A stretch of 64,000 nucleotides of DNA from Vibrio sp. 10N (GCF_036245475.1 NZ_BTPM01000002.1:1302001-1366000), one strand, 5' to 3'. Shown: positions 27,021-36,346, counted from the stretch's first letter. A program made the numbers and translations. Notes: generated by a model not told the origin, from the letters alone.

Positions 27021-27791
27021 ATGTACAGCCCAAACTTCAAGATAAATAAACTAAGACAATTCAATATAACTAATCAAAAAGACAGTGCCAGACAAAAAAG
27101 ATTAAACGAAGCCGAATCAATTTTTACATGGACAGTAACCCCTAGACGTGTGACTAGCGACTATATTATTATCGGATTTTTTGTCTGTCTATCTATTTCT
27201 GCTGGTTTGTATTTATATATTAACGATGTATCAATAGGCTTTGCGTTATTTTCCACCACTTTATGGCTTCTCATCTGCCTCTTTAGTTACTCTACTACGC
27301 TCAAACCTCAAACCTATGACTTTGAACTCACGAAACACGGAGTGCGGATTGGCACTACGGACAACGCACATGAGATATTCTACTCTGCCACCCGAAAAGC
27401 AGCTTGGATAGGATGTATTGCATGTGTCATCGCCTTTTTCGCGATTGGCCCATTGGCTTTTGCGGGTGGAGCGGCATTCGCTTTAATGGCACCTAAGTTT
27501 ACTCAGTTTAAAAGACAAACCGTGTATAGCTCTTTCCATTTCCATGAAGTTGTCTCATTCAAATACCATCGTAAATCTTGGTACATGTCGATCCATCCTC
27601 ACTTCCCGACTGAGACACGACAGTCCGTGTACTACGATCATATGTCACCGTACTACTTTTTTATTGAACCCAATAAGCTATACCTTTTTATCTCAGCACT
27701 TAAAACCGTTACTTCAATTAAGGAAGTCAAAGAAGTAGAGAGTCTTGATGAACTAAGACCTCTCCCTGACTTCCCTACAAACTCTGGATGA
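27021..27791 (+). CDS. Membrane immunity protein, copy 7 (subfamily B)
   Basis: 256 aa, 10 bp after copy 6. IFTWTVTPRRVTSDYI, two hydrophobic segments, the core AAWIGCIACVIAFFAIGPLAF with GGAAFALMAPKFTQFKR, and tail FFIEPNKLYLFISALKTVTSI. The last gene of the array; ordinary chromosomal genes resume at 27857. Probable immunity paralogue. Confidence 0.76.
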   Translation: MYSPNFKINKLRQFNITNQKDSARQKRLNEAESIFTWTVTPRRVTSDYIIIGFFVCLSISAGLYLYINDVSIGFALFSTTLWLLICLFSYSTTLKPQTYDFELTKHGVRIGTTDNAHEIFYSATRKAAWIGCIACVIAFFAIGPLAFAGGAAFALMAPKFTQFKRQTVYSSFHFHEVVSFKYHRKSWYMSIHPHFPTETRQSVYYDHMSPYYFFIEPNKLYLFISALKTVTSIKEVKEVESLDELRPLPDFPTNSG

Positions 27792-27856
27792 TGAGAAACT
27801 AAGCTTACTTCGCAAAGCGCGTATATAGTTAAAACATCCCCGCAACACCATGCGAG

Positions 27857-28339
27857 ATGATTATGAAAGAGTTAAAGCAAATACAATGGCCCGAGTACTT
27901 TCACCCCAAAAATGCGCCGGTTCATGTGAGAAACGAGAAAATTGTGCCGACAGACTGTGAGCAGGTGTGGTCTTGGATTGTTCGCGCCCCCTGTTGGCCG
28001 AACTGGCAGCATCGTAAGACACTAGTGCAGATTGTAAAAGGTGACAGCAATGAGCTACACAAAGGGACCGTATTTATCTGGGTGACGAAGACCATGCGGT
28101 TTGAATGCACCGTCGTTGAGTACGAGCCGTTTGAACGTATTGCGTGGCGAGGGAAAACAGGTGGGGTCGATATGTACCACGCTTGGCTGATTACTCCTTG
28201 TACCCAAGGGTGTCACATTGTCACCGAGTCAACGCAACGCGGTGGTTTTCGCTGGCTCACAGGTCTGTTTGTTAAGAAGCAGCTCGATGCCTACCACCAG
28301 CATTGGTTGGAAACACTGGCGGCCCAAAAGAAAAGTTAA
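27857..28339 (+). CDS. SRPBCC-family protein (polyketide cyclase/START-like)
   Basis: 160 aa (154 if the ATG at 27863 is used). A single START/Bet v1-like lipid-binding fold is suggested by the opening IVPTDCEQVWSWIVRAPCWPNWQ, the middle GTVFIWVTKTMRFECTVVEY and the long C-terminal helix. Such proteins bind hydrophobic ligands or assist their conversion; the ligand is unknown. It may be its own unit. Confidence 0.75.
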   Translation: MIMKELKQIQWPEYFHPKNAPVHVRNEKIVPTDCEQVWSWIVRAPCWPNWQHRKTLVQIVKGDSNELHKGTVFIWVTKTMRFECTVVEYEPFERIAWRGKTGGVDMYHAWLITPCTQGCHIVTESTQRGGFRWLTGLFVKKQLDAYHQHWLETLAAQKKS

Positions 28340-28342
28340 TTA

Positions 28343-28370
28343 GAAATGGGAGACGGAGAGTCTCGTTTCT
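28343..28370. terminator. Possible bidirectional terminator
   Basis: GAAATGGGAGAC faces GTCTCGTTTC with one internal mismatch region. It lies between convergent genes, with a short T-run on each side. Confidence 0.4.
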
Positions 28371-28851
28371 ATAGCGTTTTCAGCATCCACACATCACAGC
28401 CATTGTGCAACGTACCCGGATAAGGTTTCGACAGGTGCTCAAAGCCAGCAAGCTCATAAAGCTTGATAGCCGCCGCCATTGAACTTAGCGTATCAAGGTA
28501 ACAGCTTTGGTAGCCCTGCTGCTTAGCGAACGCCAGACATTGCTCCGTGAGCTTTTTCCCCAATCCAAGTCCGCGACTTTTCGGCAGCAAAAATAGCTTC
28601 TTCAACTCACAAACCCCAGCGTGCTCACCAAACGGAGCGATACCACCGCCACCGACCACTTCGCCATCCACTAAAGCAACCAAATAGAGGCTTCCCGCTT
28701 TTTCATGGTAGTGCTCACTCATCGCCAACACTTCAGGATCGGATGGACCAAAACCATCACCAATCGCACCATATTCTGCACCAACCTTTTTGATCACATC
28801 ACACAGCGCGTGATCATGCTCTGCGGCCACTTTTACTACTTGTACATCCAT
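28369..28851 (-). CDS. GNAT-family N-acetyltransferase
   Basis: About 160 aa from ATG 28851, which has GGAAAA upstream; the open frame extends 22 codons further without a ribosome site. The acetyl-CoA-binding motif is LLPKSRGLGLGKKLTEQCL, preceded by VVGGGGIAPF and CELKKLFL and followed by YLDTLSSMAAAIKLYELAGF. The substrate is unknown. Confidence 0.88.
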   Translation of the reverse strand: MDVQVVKVAAEHDHALCDVIKKVGAEYGAIGDGFGPSDPEVLAMSEHYHEKAGSLYLVALVDGEVVGGGGIAPFGEHAGVCELKKLFLLPKSRGLGLGKKLTEQCLAFAKQQGYQSCYLDTLSSMAAAIKLYELAGFEHLSKPYPGTLHNGCDVWMLKTL

Positions 28852-28981
28852 TGCGTTTTCCATTGTGATTGAGAGAGGATCGACGATACTCATCTGAGTA
28901 ATATATCTTATGAACAATTCTCTGTTTAGCTAATGTTGGCAACGAGTTAGGATTTACTACAGATTTTGATAGGCCGTGACC

Positions 28982-29875
28982 ATGAATAGCACTGTTACCC
29001 TTTCCTTTGCCGCAATGACGGCTTTTGCATTCAACTCACTACTGTGTCGCCTAGCACTTGGCAGTGATGCTATCGACCCGGTGAGTTTTACTTCAATTCG
29101 ACTTGTCAGCGGAGCCGCGACACTTATTGTTCTTAGCACCTTGATTGCTCGTCGGCAAATACCTCAAACACTAAGTGCGTCGATTCCATTGAAACAATCT
29201 TTAGCACTAGGGGCTACTTTGTTTGGTTATGCGCTACTCTTTTCTCTAGCGTACATTACTTTAGATACTGGCACCGGGGCCCTGATCTTATTCGGTACCG
29301 TACAGTTTGCGCTTATCATCCACCATCGACTTACCGGACATACACTCACCCCACTCGAAATGCTCGGCATGTTCGTCGCCGTTGGCGGTTTTATCTTGCT
29401 ACTGCTACCGGGGGCTGCTCAGCCATCCTGGTTAGGAGCAAGTCTTATGCTGGCCTCTGGGCTCTGTTGGAGTGGTTTTACGTTACTGGGTAAGCAAGTG
29501 AGTTCACCAATTCTGGCAACGAAGCAAGGTTTCATCGTCGCCAGTGTGATGGTTTTAGCTTTGGCGATATTTAGCCAGGTGTTGTTCACTTCACCGAGTA
29601 CATTCTCTGTATCCGGCATCTTATATGCCCTGCTTTCTGGCGTCATCGCTTCTGGGCTCGGTTATTATCTTTGGTATCGTCTGCTACCGAGCATAGACGT
29701 ACTGCAAGCATCATTGATGCAACTGAGCGTGCCTGCAATCGCGATGTTTCTTGGATGGGGGTTGCTAGCAGAAGCGCCGTCTTACCTGTCATTGCTGGCA
29801 ACTGCATTAATTTTGTCAGGCATCGCCCTAACGACATGGGCTAAGTCTCGCTCCGCTGTGGAAGTCACTAAATAG
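28982..29875 (+). CDS. EamA/DMT-superfamily transporter
   Basis: About 297 aa with ten predicted membrane helices in two EamA halves (about 5-130 and 145-285). ATG 28982 has AGG eight bases upstream; a GTG at 28976 is an alternative. Probably an inner-membrane exporter of metabolites or drugs; the substrate is unknown. Divergent from the GNAT gene, sharing a 130-bp promoter region. Confidence 0.88.
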   Translation: MNSTVTLSFAAMTAFAFNSLLCRLALGSDAIDPVSFTSIRLVSGAATLIVLSTLIARRQIPQTLSASIPLKQSLALGATLFGYALLFSLAYITLDTGTGALILFGTVQFALIIHHRLTGHTLTPLEMLGMFVAVGGFILLLLPGAAQPSWLGASLMLASGLCWSGFTLLGKQVSSPILATKQGFIVASVMVLALAIFSQVLFTSPSTFSVSGILYALLSGVIASGLGYYLWYRLLPSIDVLQASLMQLSVPAIAMFLGWGLLAEAPSYLSLLATALILSGIALTTWAKSRSAVEVTK

Positions 29876-30019
29876 CCATTTATACTAATCAACTATAGAT
29901 ACTAAACAACAATGAATACCAAATAGAAATCTAGATAAGATACAAAACCTTAATTGGTATCTGGGCGCAATCTGCACTAACTTATAGCCAATATAACTTA
30001 GTCCGAACTGCCTATTGAG

Positions 30020-30685
30020 ATGCCAATGAGAACTCTATTATTACTCACCCTTGCCTCCTTACTTCCGGTTGCCACCACATTCGCAGCCAGCGATGACGCT
30101 GTAGCGACAGCCAGCACCGCTCAAACGTCTGATAATGAGGCTGAACAGCCTCTCGTAAACATAAATATGATGTTGGATCTCGACGGCATCGAACAGTCAA
30201 TAAACCGCTCCAGTGTTGCTATTGATAACCTAGCAACGTCGCTGACTCTACTGTCACAAAATGAAAGTCTGAACGAAGAGCAGCGTCAAGTGTTAGTCGA
30301 TACTATGGATAACATTAATGAGTTAACCGAGATGTCCAAATCGTCTCTGGCGGCGCTGCCTGGAGCGCTAGAACAGTCTCAGAACTCCATCGCCAACAGC
30401 ACAAAAAAGTTCGCTTATGATGTTCGTTTTAACGTACTACTACTGTTAGCACTGTTAGTGCTGTCCATTGTATTGGCATTAGTGGCGGCATACTGGTTAT
30501 TGCTGCGCCCAATGCAAGGTACCATCTTGAACGCGACACGCAACGTTTCCAAAATGGCGTCGGCGATTCATAAAACCGCCGAATCTCTTGAAACGACGAC
30601 CGAAAACCAAAAAATCATCACGCAGCACCTGCATGAGTCTGAGTCTCTCCCTACTCAGCCAGCAGACCAAACATCACGCAACTGA
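30020..30685 (+). CDS. Unknown exported membrane-anchored protein
   Basis: 221 aa. Signal peptide (MPMRTLLLLTLASLLPVATTFAAS), acidic linker, a helical segment rich in Asn/Ser/Leu (about 50-135), one transmembrane helix (NVLLLLALLVLSIVLALVAAYWLLL at about 142-165), and a C-terminal helical tail. The layout resembles a small coiled-coil sensor or scaffold without a recognisable output domain. The last 31 bp overlap the convergent SgrR-like gene. I do not recognise the family. Confidence 0.7.
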   Translation: MPMRTLLLLTLASLLPVATTFAASDDAVATASTAQTSDNEAEQPLVNINMMLDLDGIEQSINRSSVAIDNLATSLTLLSQNESLNEEQRQVLVDTMDNINELTEMSKSSLAALPGALEQSQNSIANSTKKFAYDVRFNVLLLLALLVLSIVLALVAAYWLLLRPMQGTILNATRNVSKMASAIHKTAESLETTTENQKIITQHLHESESLPTQPADQTSRN

Positions 30686-32472
30686 GGCCAACCCCAAGAG
30701 GTGATCTCAACGCCTTTTATCACACCTTCAAAGCTCAATGTTTGCCTATGGTGGAACATTGGGCTTATCACCCCTTCATGGATCAACATAGAACCAAATG
30801 GCTCTAGCTCAGTAAGATAATCTTTGGCCTCGCAATGAGCACGGATCTGGTTGATCTCTTTAATGAGCCAAGCACTCAGATCTTCACCAATCGTTGTATG
30901 AAGAACAGGATCACTTAAAAAGAATAAGAGCGCCGAAACCTGATAATTGTCATCGAGGTTGAGACTACTCAGCACTAACTCTTCTTCAAACCCTTGGTTG
31001 AATGACTTATCAATAAACTCATCAAAGCTATAGTCATTCAGGATTACCTCTACCCCTTGCTGTTGTAGAAGCCGCTTCATCGCCTTAGCACCACGAGTGA
31101 TCCCAGGGTGATGATAGAAAGCAATATTCAGCGTATCGGGTAGCATTACAGTCTTAGAGCTCAGACGTTTAATCGGCTGCCAAAAAGGGAAGAAGTTGGT
31201 CGCATTTTGAGCGCCAAACTTCTGGTCATCCCGTTGCAGTTGCTTCCAAATTTGTTCTCCACTAAGAGTGTGGCTTAACCAACGACGTTGCTCATGATTC
31301 AGATTGGTATTACGCTGATTAAAAATCATGAACATACACCCATGTTCGATACGAGCTCTTGAATCTGTACTCACCTCACTTTTACCTTCGCCCGCTAAAT
31401 AGTCGAGCTCTGGATGTGAAATTATGGGTGTTGCTTCATGGCCCACACGGTCGGTGACCGTATGATTGCAACCGGAGGATTGTTCCGAAAACAGATCCTT
31501 CTTAAGCGACCATATCGATACCTGATCAGTCAAAGCTCGCAAGCCGTGGTAGCGTTCATTGGCGGTCAGTTCCATTTTGTCCGGTGTATGTTCAGCCAAC
31601 GAAAATACGCCGCAGCCTATCACAGGCTTTGGTGTAGAGTTCGATGCCGAGTTAAATGACTCACTCGGTTCAATGGAATATTTAAGGTCGGTAAGCAGTG
31701 CTGCAAACCCTTTGTCTTGCCGCGCCAACGTTACCTCGAGAGTATTCTCTCCCACCGCTACGATACTCACCACATGATCCAGCTCATTTCGAAAGTAAGG
31801 CAACGTTTGTGCGTAAGCTAAACTTTCCGACACCGCTTGTGCGTCCACGCGGCTGCCATTGTGGAAATAAACCGATGGGCGAAGGTAGAATCGCCAGACG
31901 TGAAAGTTTTGCTCAGCCTCCCAATGATGAGCAATATCCGCGACAACGTCTCCTTGCTCATTTAGCGTCACTAACCCAGCGTGTACCTGACGAATCAAAA
32001 ACCGCTCACTGTTGCGATGTGGCCGACTCGGCGATAACACAGTAAATGGACGGTTGTAAGTCAACTGCACTCTCACTTTGCCTTCAGAAACCTGCGCACC
32101 GGCGTTTTGTCGCAACAATTGGCCAAACGCAACTTGGTCATGATCCAGAAATTCTAACGCCTTATCGTATTGACTCGACTTCACCCAGCCCGATGCCACA
32201 TCTCGTTTGACCTCTTCATCATTTATCGTACGAATTAGCGTTGAGCGTTGATTGCGCCCAACTCTTGGGATCCAAGATATCCAGCGCTTTTCAGTCATCA
32301 TTTTGAGGATTGATCTAGTGTGGCGAGGGCTGGCGAACAGCATCTCTGACACCTGTCCTAAAGTCACCGCGTACTCTTTGCCCAGTTCCAAGTCTAACAG
32401 GCGCTGATAATAGCGATACAGGTTAATAGATTCCAATAATAGGTACTCCAAATGAAAAGGGGCGTTCCTCAT
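30655..32472 (-). CDS. SgrR-family transcriptional regulator
   Basis: 605 aa. N-terminal winged helix-turn-helix (about 15-115: VTLGQVSEMLFASPRHTRSIL, MMTEKRWISWIPRVGRNQRS) is fused to a family-5 extracellular solute-binding-like domain (about 170-560). This matches SgrR, which in enteric bacteria senses sugar-phosphate stress and activates sgrS. The C-terminal end overlaps the opposite gene by 31 bp. A small open frame with a good ribosome site lies divergently upstream at 32621, the place where sgrST stands in enterics. Confidence 0.85.
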   Translation of the reverse strand: MRNAPFHLEYLLLESINLYRYYQRLLDLELGKEYAVTLGQVSEMLFASPRHTRSILKMMTEKRWISWIPRVGRNQRSTLIRTINDEEVKRDVASGWVKSSQYDKALEFLDHDQVAFGQLLRQNAGAQVSEGKVRVQLTYNRPFTVLSPSRPHRNSERFLIRQVHAGLVTLNEQGDVVADIAHHWEAEQNFHVWRFYLRPSVYFHNGSRVDAQAVSESLAYAQTLPYFRNELDHVVSIVAVGENTLEVTLARQDKGFAALLTDLKYSIEPSESFNSASNSTPKPVIGCGVFSLAEHTPDKMELTANERYHGLRALTDQVSIWSLKKDLFSEQSSGCNHTVTDRVGHEATPIISHPELDYLAGEGKSEVSTDSRARIEHGCMFMIFNQRNTNLNHEQRRWLSHTLSGEQIWKQLQRDDQKFGAQNATNFFPFWQPIKRLSSKTVMLPDTLNIAFYHHPGITRGAKAMKRLLQQQGVEVILNDYSFDEFIDKSFNQGFEEELVLSSLNLDDNYQVSALLFFLSDPVLHTTIGEDLSAWLIKEINQIRAHCEAKDYLTELEPFGSMLIHEGVISPMFHHRQTLSFEGVIKGVEITSWGWPQLRDVWSAG

Positions 32473-32620
32473 TTTAGCTATAAATGAAGTTTTTGGCGAT
32501 TAAGTCGATACAAAACTCCAATTAAGGCACCAAACTACCTCTAATCGATCTGTTTTTAGTTTCCCTATAAAAACTCATACTAGGCACATGTTCAAAGACA
32601 AGTACAGCCGGAGCCCCCAA

Positions 32621-32761
32621 ATGAAAACCAATCGCCAAGCAAAGCCAGCACACCCATTGACAACCTATTACTTGAACCAGATAGCCAATCAAAAACGGCG
32701 TCCTCGCTGGCAAACTGAAGCGCTAATTCAACTAGCCAAAACTTGTCAGTTCCTTAAATAA
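32621..32761 (+). CDS. Small basic protein, 46 aa, divergent from sgrR-like gene
   Basis: ATG 32621 has GGAG seven bases upstream. The product is strongly basic (MKTNRQAKPAHPLTTYYLNQ start, QKRRPRWQTEA middle) and lacks a signal peptide or membrane segment. An in-frame ATG at 32588 would add 11 residues. No family is recognised. Its location next to an SgrR-type regulator is the main reason to take it seriously. Confidence 0.5.
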   Translation: MKTNRQAKPAHPLTTYYLNQIANQKRRPRWQTEALIQLAKTCQFLK

Positions 32762-33130
32762 ATCGAATTGCGATAGCTGGAGGAAGCATGTTTATGCTCC
32801 CCCCCCCAATTAAACATTTCTATTTCCCCGGCTATCGCTCCTTCAAAACAACTATTCACACCAAACCACCCAGACAAGAAAAGTCTGACACCCGGTCAAC
32901 AATTCAACCGCCCGAAAATCACCTGCGTCTACTCACAGCAAAAGACCTCGGGGACAACGAGCTTCATAGCAATCAAACAGTTAGCCAATGTTCACGTTAT
33001 TTAGTGTTTTCGTGACAGGTTCACTGAAGCAATTTGCCCACAGATTGACATCTTTGTTCACACATATCTGTCCATTGGCGAAAAATCAACGTGCTAAACT
33101 ATGCGTCCTTTTCACTCACCCATTACGAAC
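32762..33130 (+). other. Gap with a 9-C run and weak short frame
   Basis: Contains GGAGG followed by ATG 32788 and a run of nine C (32799-32807) just after the start of a 75-codon frame (32788-33015) of low complexity. GGAGGAAGCAT can also pair with ATGCTCCCC to make a hairpin. I do not call a gene here. Confidence 0.4.
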
Positions 33131-34261
33131 ATGTCTTTCACACAACGTGTTGCAATCACGGCCTCTGTTGGCTTGTCGACGTTAATGCTAACGCCAATTT
33201 CAAGCGCTACTGGGCTTAATTTTTGGGAATCGTCCACCTCTAACAGTGCTCTTGCCAGTGCAAACGGTGCATCTGCGGTCGACGCCAGTATTTTGGCGAC
33301 AGCGCCATCAAGTATGACGCAGTTAAAGTCAACTACGGTAACGGCGAGTGTGACTCGCTACCAAGTGGACACCGATTACGACATTTTGGGAACCAAATCC
33401 GCTTACTCCAAAGCCAACCCCATTCCGGCTGGCTTCTTAGTGATACCCCTAGAATCAAACTGGTATGTCGGTTTGGCCGCCTACAGCCGCACCGCAGCGG
33501 ATATTTCTATTTCAGAGTTCAAACTTCCTCCGCCACTTAACCTGCGTATCTTGGATCAAGCCCGTGTGCGCCCTATTGTGGTCTCCTTTGCCCCAAGCGT
33601 AGCGTACAAAATGGGGGATGTGAGTCTCGGTGTGACTGTCGAGTATCAATACGCTGACTACCTTCTTGAACGCAATGACTGCAATTTCTGGGGCAAATGC
33701 AGCCTAGAAACGACAGAAGGAAATACCAATGGTTGGAGCGGTGCGCTAAGCGTCACATGGCAAGCTAACTCGTGGTTAACACTGGCAGCTACACATAGAC
33801 TAGCGAGCGATTTCGGGGACAGTAATATTCAGTTTGACCTGCCATCCATAACCAGCGTCTACGGCACCATCGCAATCACTGACAACTGGTCTTGGCATAA
33901 CACCTTCAGCTTGTCGCGTTGGGATGGACAAGGTGTGACTTATGCTGATTACAGCGATCCTATCCAACTACTCAAGGGATCTCGTCATAGCAAACGTTAT
34001 GCAACATCGATGGAGTACAGAATTGGTAATTTGGCGCTGCGTGGTGGTGTAAGCATCGATGAAGCGATTGATACATTTGGCGGGGAAGATATGCGTTATC
34101 GCCTGGGTGCCGCTTATTCTTTCAGTGAACATCTAACTGTGGATTTAAGCGGTTTCAGTGAACATTACGCGAGAAAGAACGTGAAAGTGACAGACGATCT
34201 TCAAGTGGACGTGCTCAATCAAGGCTACGGCATCAGCCTGGGCATGACTTATCGTTACTAG
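33131..34261 (+). CDS. FadL/OmpP1/TodX-like outer-membrane transport protein
   Basis: 376 aa from ATG 33131 (ten codons inside the longest frame). This start gives a signal peptide MSFTQRVAITASVGLSTLML ending near SSATG. The mature start GLNFWESSTSNSALASANGA and DASILATAPSSM follow the FadL family pattern for the N-terminal hatch. Alternating amphipathic strands fill the rest, ending in the C-terminal aromatic TYRY. Likely takes up hydrophobic compounds; shorter than FadL proper (about 420). Confidence 0.82.
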   Translation: MSFTQRVAITASVGLSTLMLTPISSATGLNFWESSTSNSALASANGASAVDASILATAPSSMTQLKSTTVTASVTRYQVDTDYDILGTKSAYSKANPIPAGFLVIPLESNWYVGLAAYSRTAADISISEFKLPPPLNLRILDQARVRPIVVSFAPSVAYKMGDVSLGVTVEYQYADYLLERNDCNFWGKCSLETTEGNTNGWSGALSVTWQANSWLTLAATHRLASDFGDSNIQFDLPSITSVYGTIAITDNWSWHNTFSLSRWDGQGVTYADYSDPIQLLKGSRHSKRYATSMEYRIGNLALRGGVSIDEAIDTFGGEDMRYRLGAAYSFSEHLTVDLSGFSEHYARKNVKVTDDLQVDVLNQGYGISLGMTYRY

Positions 34262-34277
34262 GTTCGGTTAATGAAGA

Positions 34278-34308
34278 CAAGTGCTCTGCTATCCAGAGCA
34301 CTTGCTTT
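34278..34308. terminator. Bidirectional intrinsic terminator
   Basis: Perfect 11-bp stem CAAGTGCTCTG/CAGAGCACTTG with loop CTATC, followed by CTTTGTG. It sits between the convergent porin and L,D-transpeptidase genes. Confidence 0.75.
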
Positions 34309-34328
34309 GTGAAGTGATTCGCTCTTAG

Positions 34329-34832
34329 TTACCAGCGAATATAGATTGGGGTGCCAATTTTTACCAAAGACACAAGTTCATCCATCTCCTCATTGGTAAT
34401 CGCGATGCAGCCATTGGTCCAATCAAAGCTCTGCACAAACTGAGGGGCACGGTGATCACCGTTTTTTAGGCCATGGATCTTAATGTTGCCACCTGGACTC
34501 ACACCCAGGCTATCTGCACGTTTTCTGTCTCTTAGGTTGGGATAACTGATGTGCATTGAACGATAGAAGGCCGAATCATCCATAACAAAATCTAGATAAT
34601 ACTTTCCCTCAGGGGTGCGATTGTCACCTTCTTGAATTTTGTGACCGCGCGGGCTCTTACCCAATGCAATCCGATACTCGCGAACCACAACATCGCCATC
34701 CATCAGATACATTCTTCTAAGAGATTTTTTTACTTCAACCCGATCAACCACCGTGACTTTCTCAAGCTCAAAAGCTTGTGATTGCGCTGGCAACGCGATA
34801 ACCATAAACAAAACCAATAACCACTTATACAT
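34329..34832 (-). CDS. L,D-transpeptidase family protein (YkuD)
   Basis: 167 aa with a cleavable signal peptide (MYKWLLVLFMVIALPAQSQA). The YkuD catalytic signature is IKIHGLK with the His, then FDWTNGCIAIT with the nucleophilic Cys. Acts on peptidoglycan in the periplasm (cross-linking or lipoprotein attachment). RBS GAGG is upstream of the ATG. Confidence 0.92.
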   Translation of the reverse strand: MYKWLLVLFMVIALPAQSQAFELEKVTVVDRVEVKKSLRRMYLMDGDVVVREYRIALGKSPRGHKIQEGDNRTPEGKYYLDFVMDDSAFYRSMHISYPNLRDRKRADSLGVSPGGNIKIHGLKNGDHRAPQFVQSFDWTNGCIAITNEEMDELVSLVKIGTPIYIRW

Positions 34833-35111
34833 CAGTTTTTCCTCTTGTGCCTCTTGATCGGCATCTGCTGCGGGAGGCAGATTCTACCCCTTAGCCTCCA
34901 TGGTTCCAACGAAAAATCTCACCATGAAGATTCAGTATCCGCGCTATTTTCTGTAAGCAACTGAATACAGTATAAGAACAAATTCAACCGACTTTTTTGT
35001 TGCTATATAACAACACTGTTTTCATTAAATCTCCATATATCAACAATAATAAATTTACTAAACTAGTCAGCAACTTCACAAAGAAGTCCAAACGATAGTT
35101 AAGGTGAACAC

Positions 35112-35831
35112 ATGAAAAAGCTCGTTGTTATTACAGGTGCCAGCTCTGGTATTGGTGAGGCCATTGCGCGCCGTCTAAGTGCTGCAGGCCACCCGCTACT
35201 ACTACTCGCGCGTCGCGTTGATAAACTGGAAGCACTGCAATTACCCAACGTATTGTGTGAAAAAGTGGACATTACCGACAAAGCCACTTTCGAAGCTGCG
35301 ATTCAAAAAGCAGAGCAAGCCTTCGGCCCTGCAGATGCGCTCATCAATAACGCGGGAGTCATGCTGCTGGGACAGATCGATAGTCAAGATGCGTCAGAAT
35401 GGAAGACCATGTTTGATGTGAATGTGCTTGGCCTTCTCAATGGCATGCAAGCGGTATTGGCCCCAATGAAAGCACGTAACACGGGGACCATCATCAACAT
35501 CAGCTCTATCGCTGGTCGTAAAACTTTTGGCAATCATGCTGCTTACTGCGGCACCAAGTTTGCGGTACATGCCATTTCAGAAAATGTACGTGAAGAAGTC
35601 GCTGAGTCAGACGTACGCGTTGTTACCATCGCACCGGGTGCTGTCGAGACGGAACTGCTGTCACACACCACTTCTCAAGAAATCAAAGATGGATATGACC
35701 AATGGAAAGAGGTCATGGGTGGCGTGCTTGCTGCAGATGACGTCGCTAGAGCGGTTGAATTCGCCTATGCGCAACCTCAAAACGTGTGTATTCGAGAGAT
35801 AGTTCTCGCTCCTACTCGTCAGCAGCCATAA
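35112..35831 (+). CDS. Short-chain dehydrogenase/reductase
   Basis: 239 aa classical SDR. TGASSGIGEAIAR cofactor motif at residues 8-20, NNAG at about 78-81, and the catalytic Ser and YCGTK (Tyr/Lys) at about 130-150. Arg-Arg after the second strand (LLARRVDKL) suggests NADP(H) preference. The substrate is unknown. AAGG lies upstream of ATG, and an intrinsic terminator follows. Confidence 0.92.
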   Translation: MKKLVVITGASSGIGEAIARRLSAAGHPLLLLARRVDKLEALQLPNVLCEKVDITDKATFEAAIQKAEQAFGPADALINNAGVMLLGQIDSQDASEWKTMFDVNVLGLLNGMQAVLAPMKARNTGTIINISSIAGRKTFGNHAAYCGTKFAVHAISENVREEVAESDVRVVTIAPGAVETELLSHTTSQEIKDGYDQWKEVMGGVLAADDVARAVEFAYAQPQNVCIREIVLAPTRQQP

Positions 35832-35850
35832 ACCTGCAATTTTACCGTCA

Positions 35851-35878
35851 GGCGATACTCAGAAGTATCGCCTTTTTT
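35851..35878 (+). terminator. Intrinsic terminator of the SDR gene
   Basis: GGCGATACT pairs with AGTATCGCC and is followed by TTTTTTAT. Confidence 0.9.
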
Positions 35879-36141
35879 ATTGCATTTCATTAGACATTCA
35901 CACCAAAAATAATTAAATTTATCTGACTGGAACGCACTAAATAAAACATTAGTAACGCACTCAATAAAATTATTACAAATCGTTTAGTTTGTAAGCAGTT
36001 GTAATTCTATGACGCACTCGATTTTTACAGAACATAGTGACGTTATCTTCATTATTAGTAGCGTTGTCTCGCAATTTACTTCTCTGTGCTGGCGTAAAAT
36101 ATCGTTAGTCAATAACGCTTCCTGATTAAAGGAGAAGTAAA

Positions 36142-36282
36142 ATGGATAAAATTATCAACACCTTAGGGTTATGTATTATCGCAAGTAAGTATGCAGTTGT
36201 GCTCTTAATGGCGGGGATCACATTCAGTACTGGTGTGGTCGCAGCAGAGCTACTATGCACAGGGATGGAAAACTCTGATTGA
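36142..36282 (+). CDS. Small membrane protein, 46 aa
   Basis: Strong ribosome site AAAGGAGAAG just before ATG 36142. The product has one hydrophobic helix (YAVVLLMAGITFSTGVVAA at about 17-36) and an acidic tail ending ENSD. No family recognised. Its natural terminator at about 36347 was split by the insertion sequence downstream. Confidence 0.7.
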   Translation: MDKIINTLGLCIIASKYAVVLLMAGITFSTGVVAAELLCTGMENSD

Positions 36283-36346
36283 GTGTTTGTAGGGAATATA
36301 TTGCGACAAACCTCTATTTAACCTTTTCGTTGCTTTATATTTTATT

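Noticed and set aside
32788..33015. 75-codon frame after the C9 run
   Set aside because: It has a ribosome-like site but low-complexity Pro/Lys-rich content and no family; kept only as a possible phase-variable frame.
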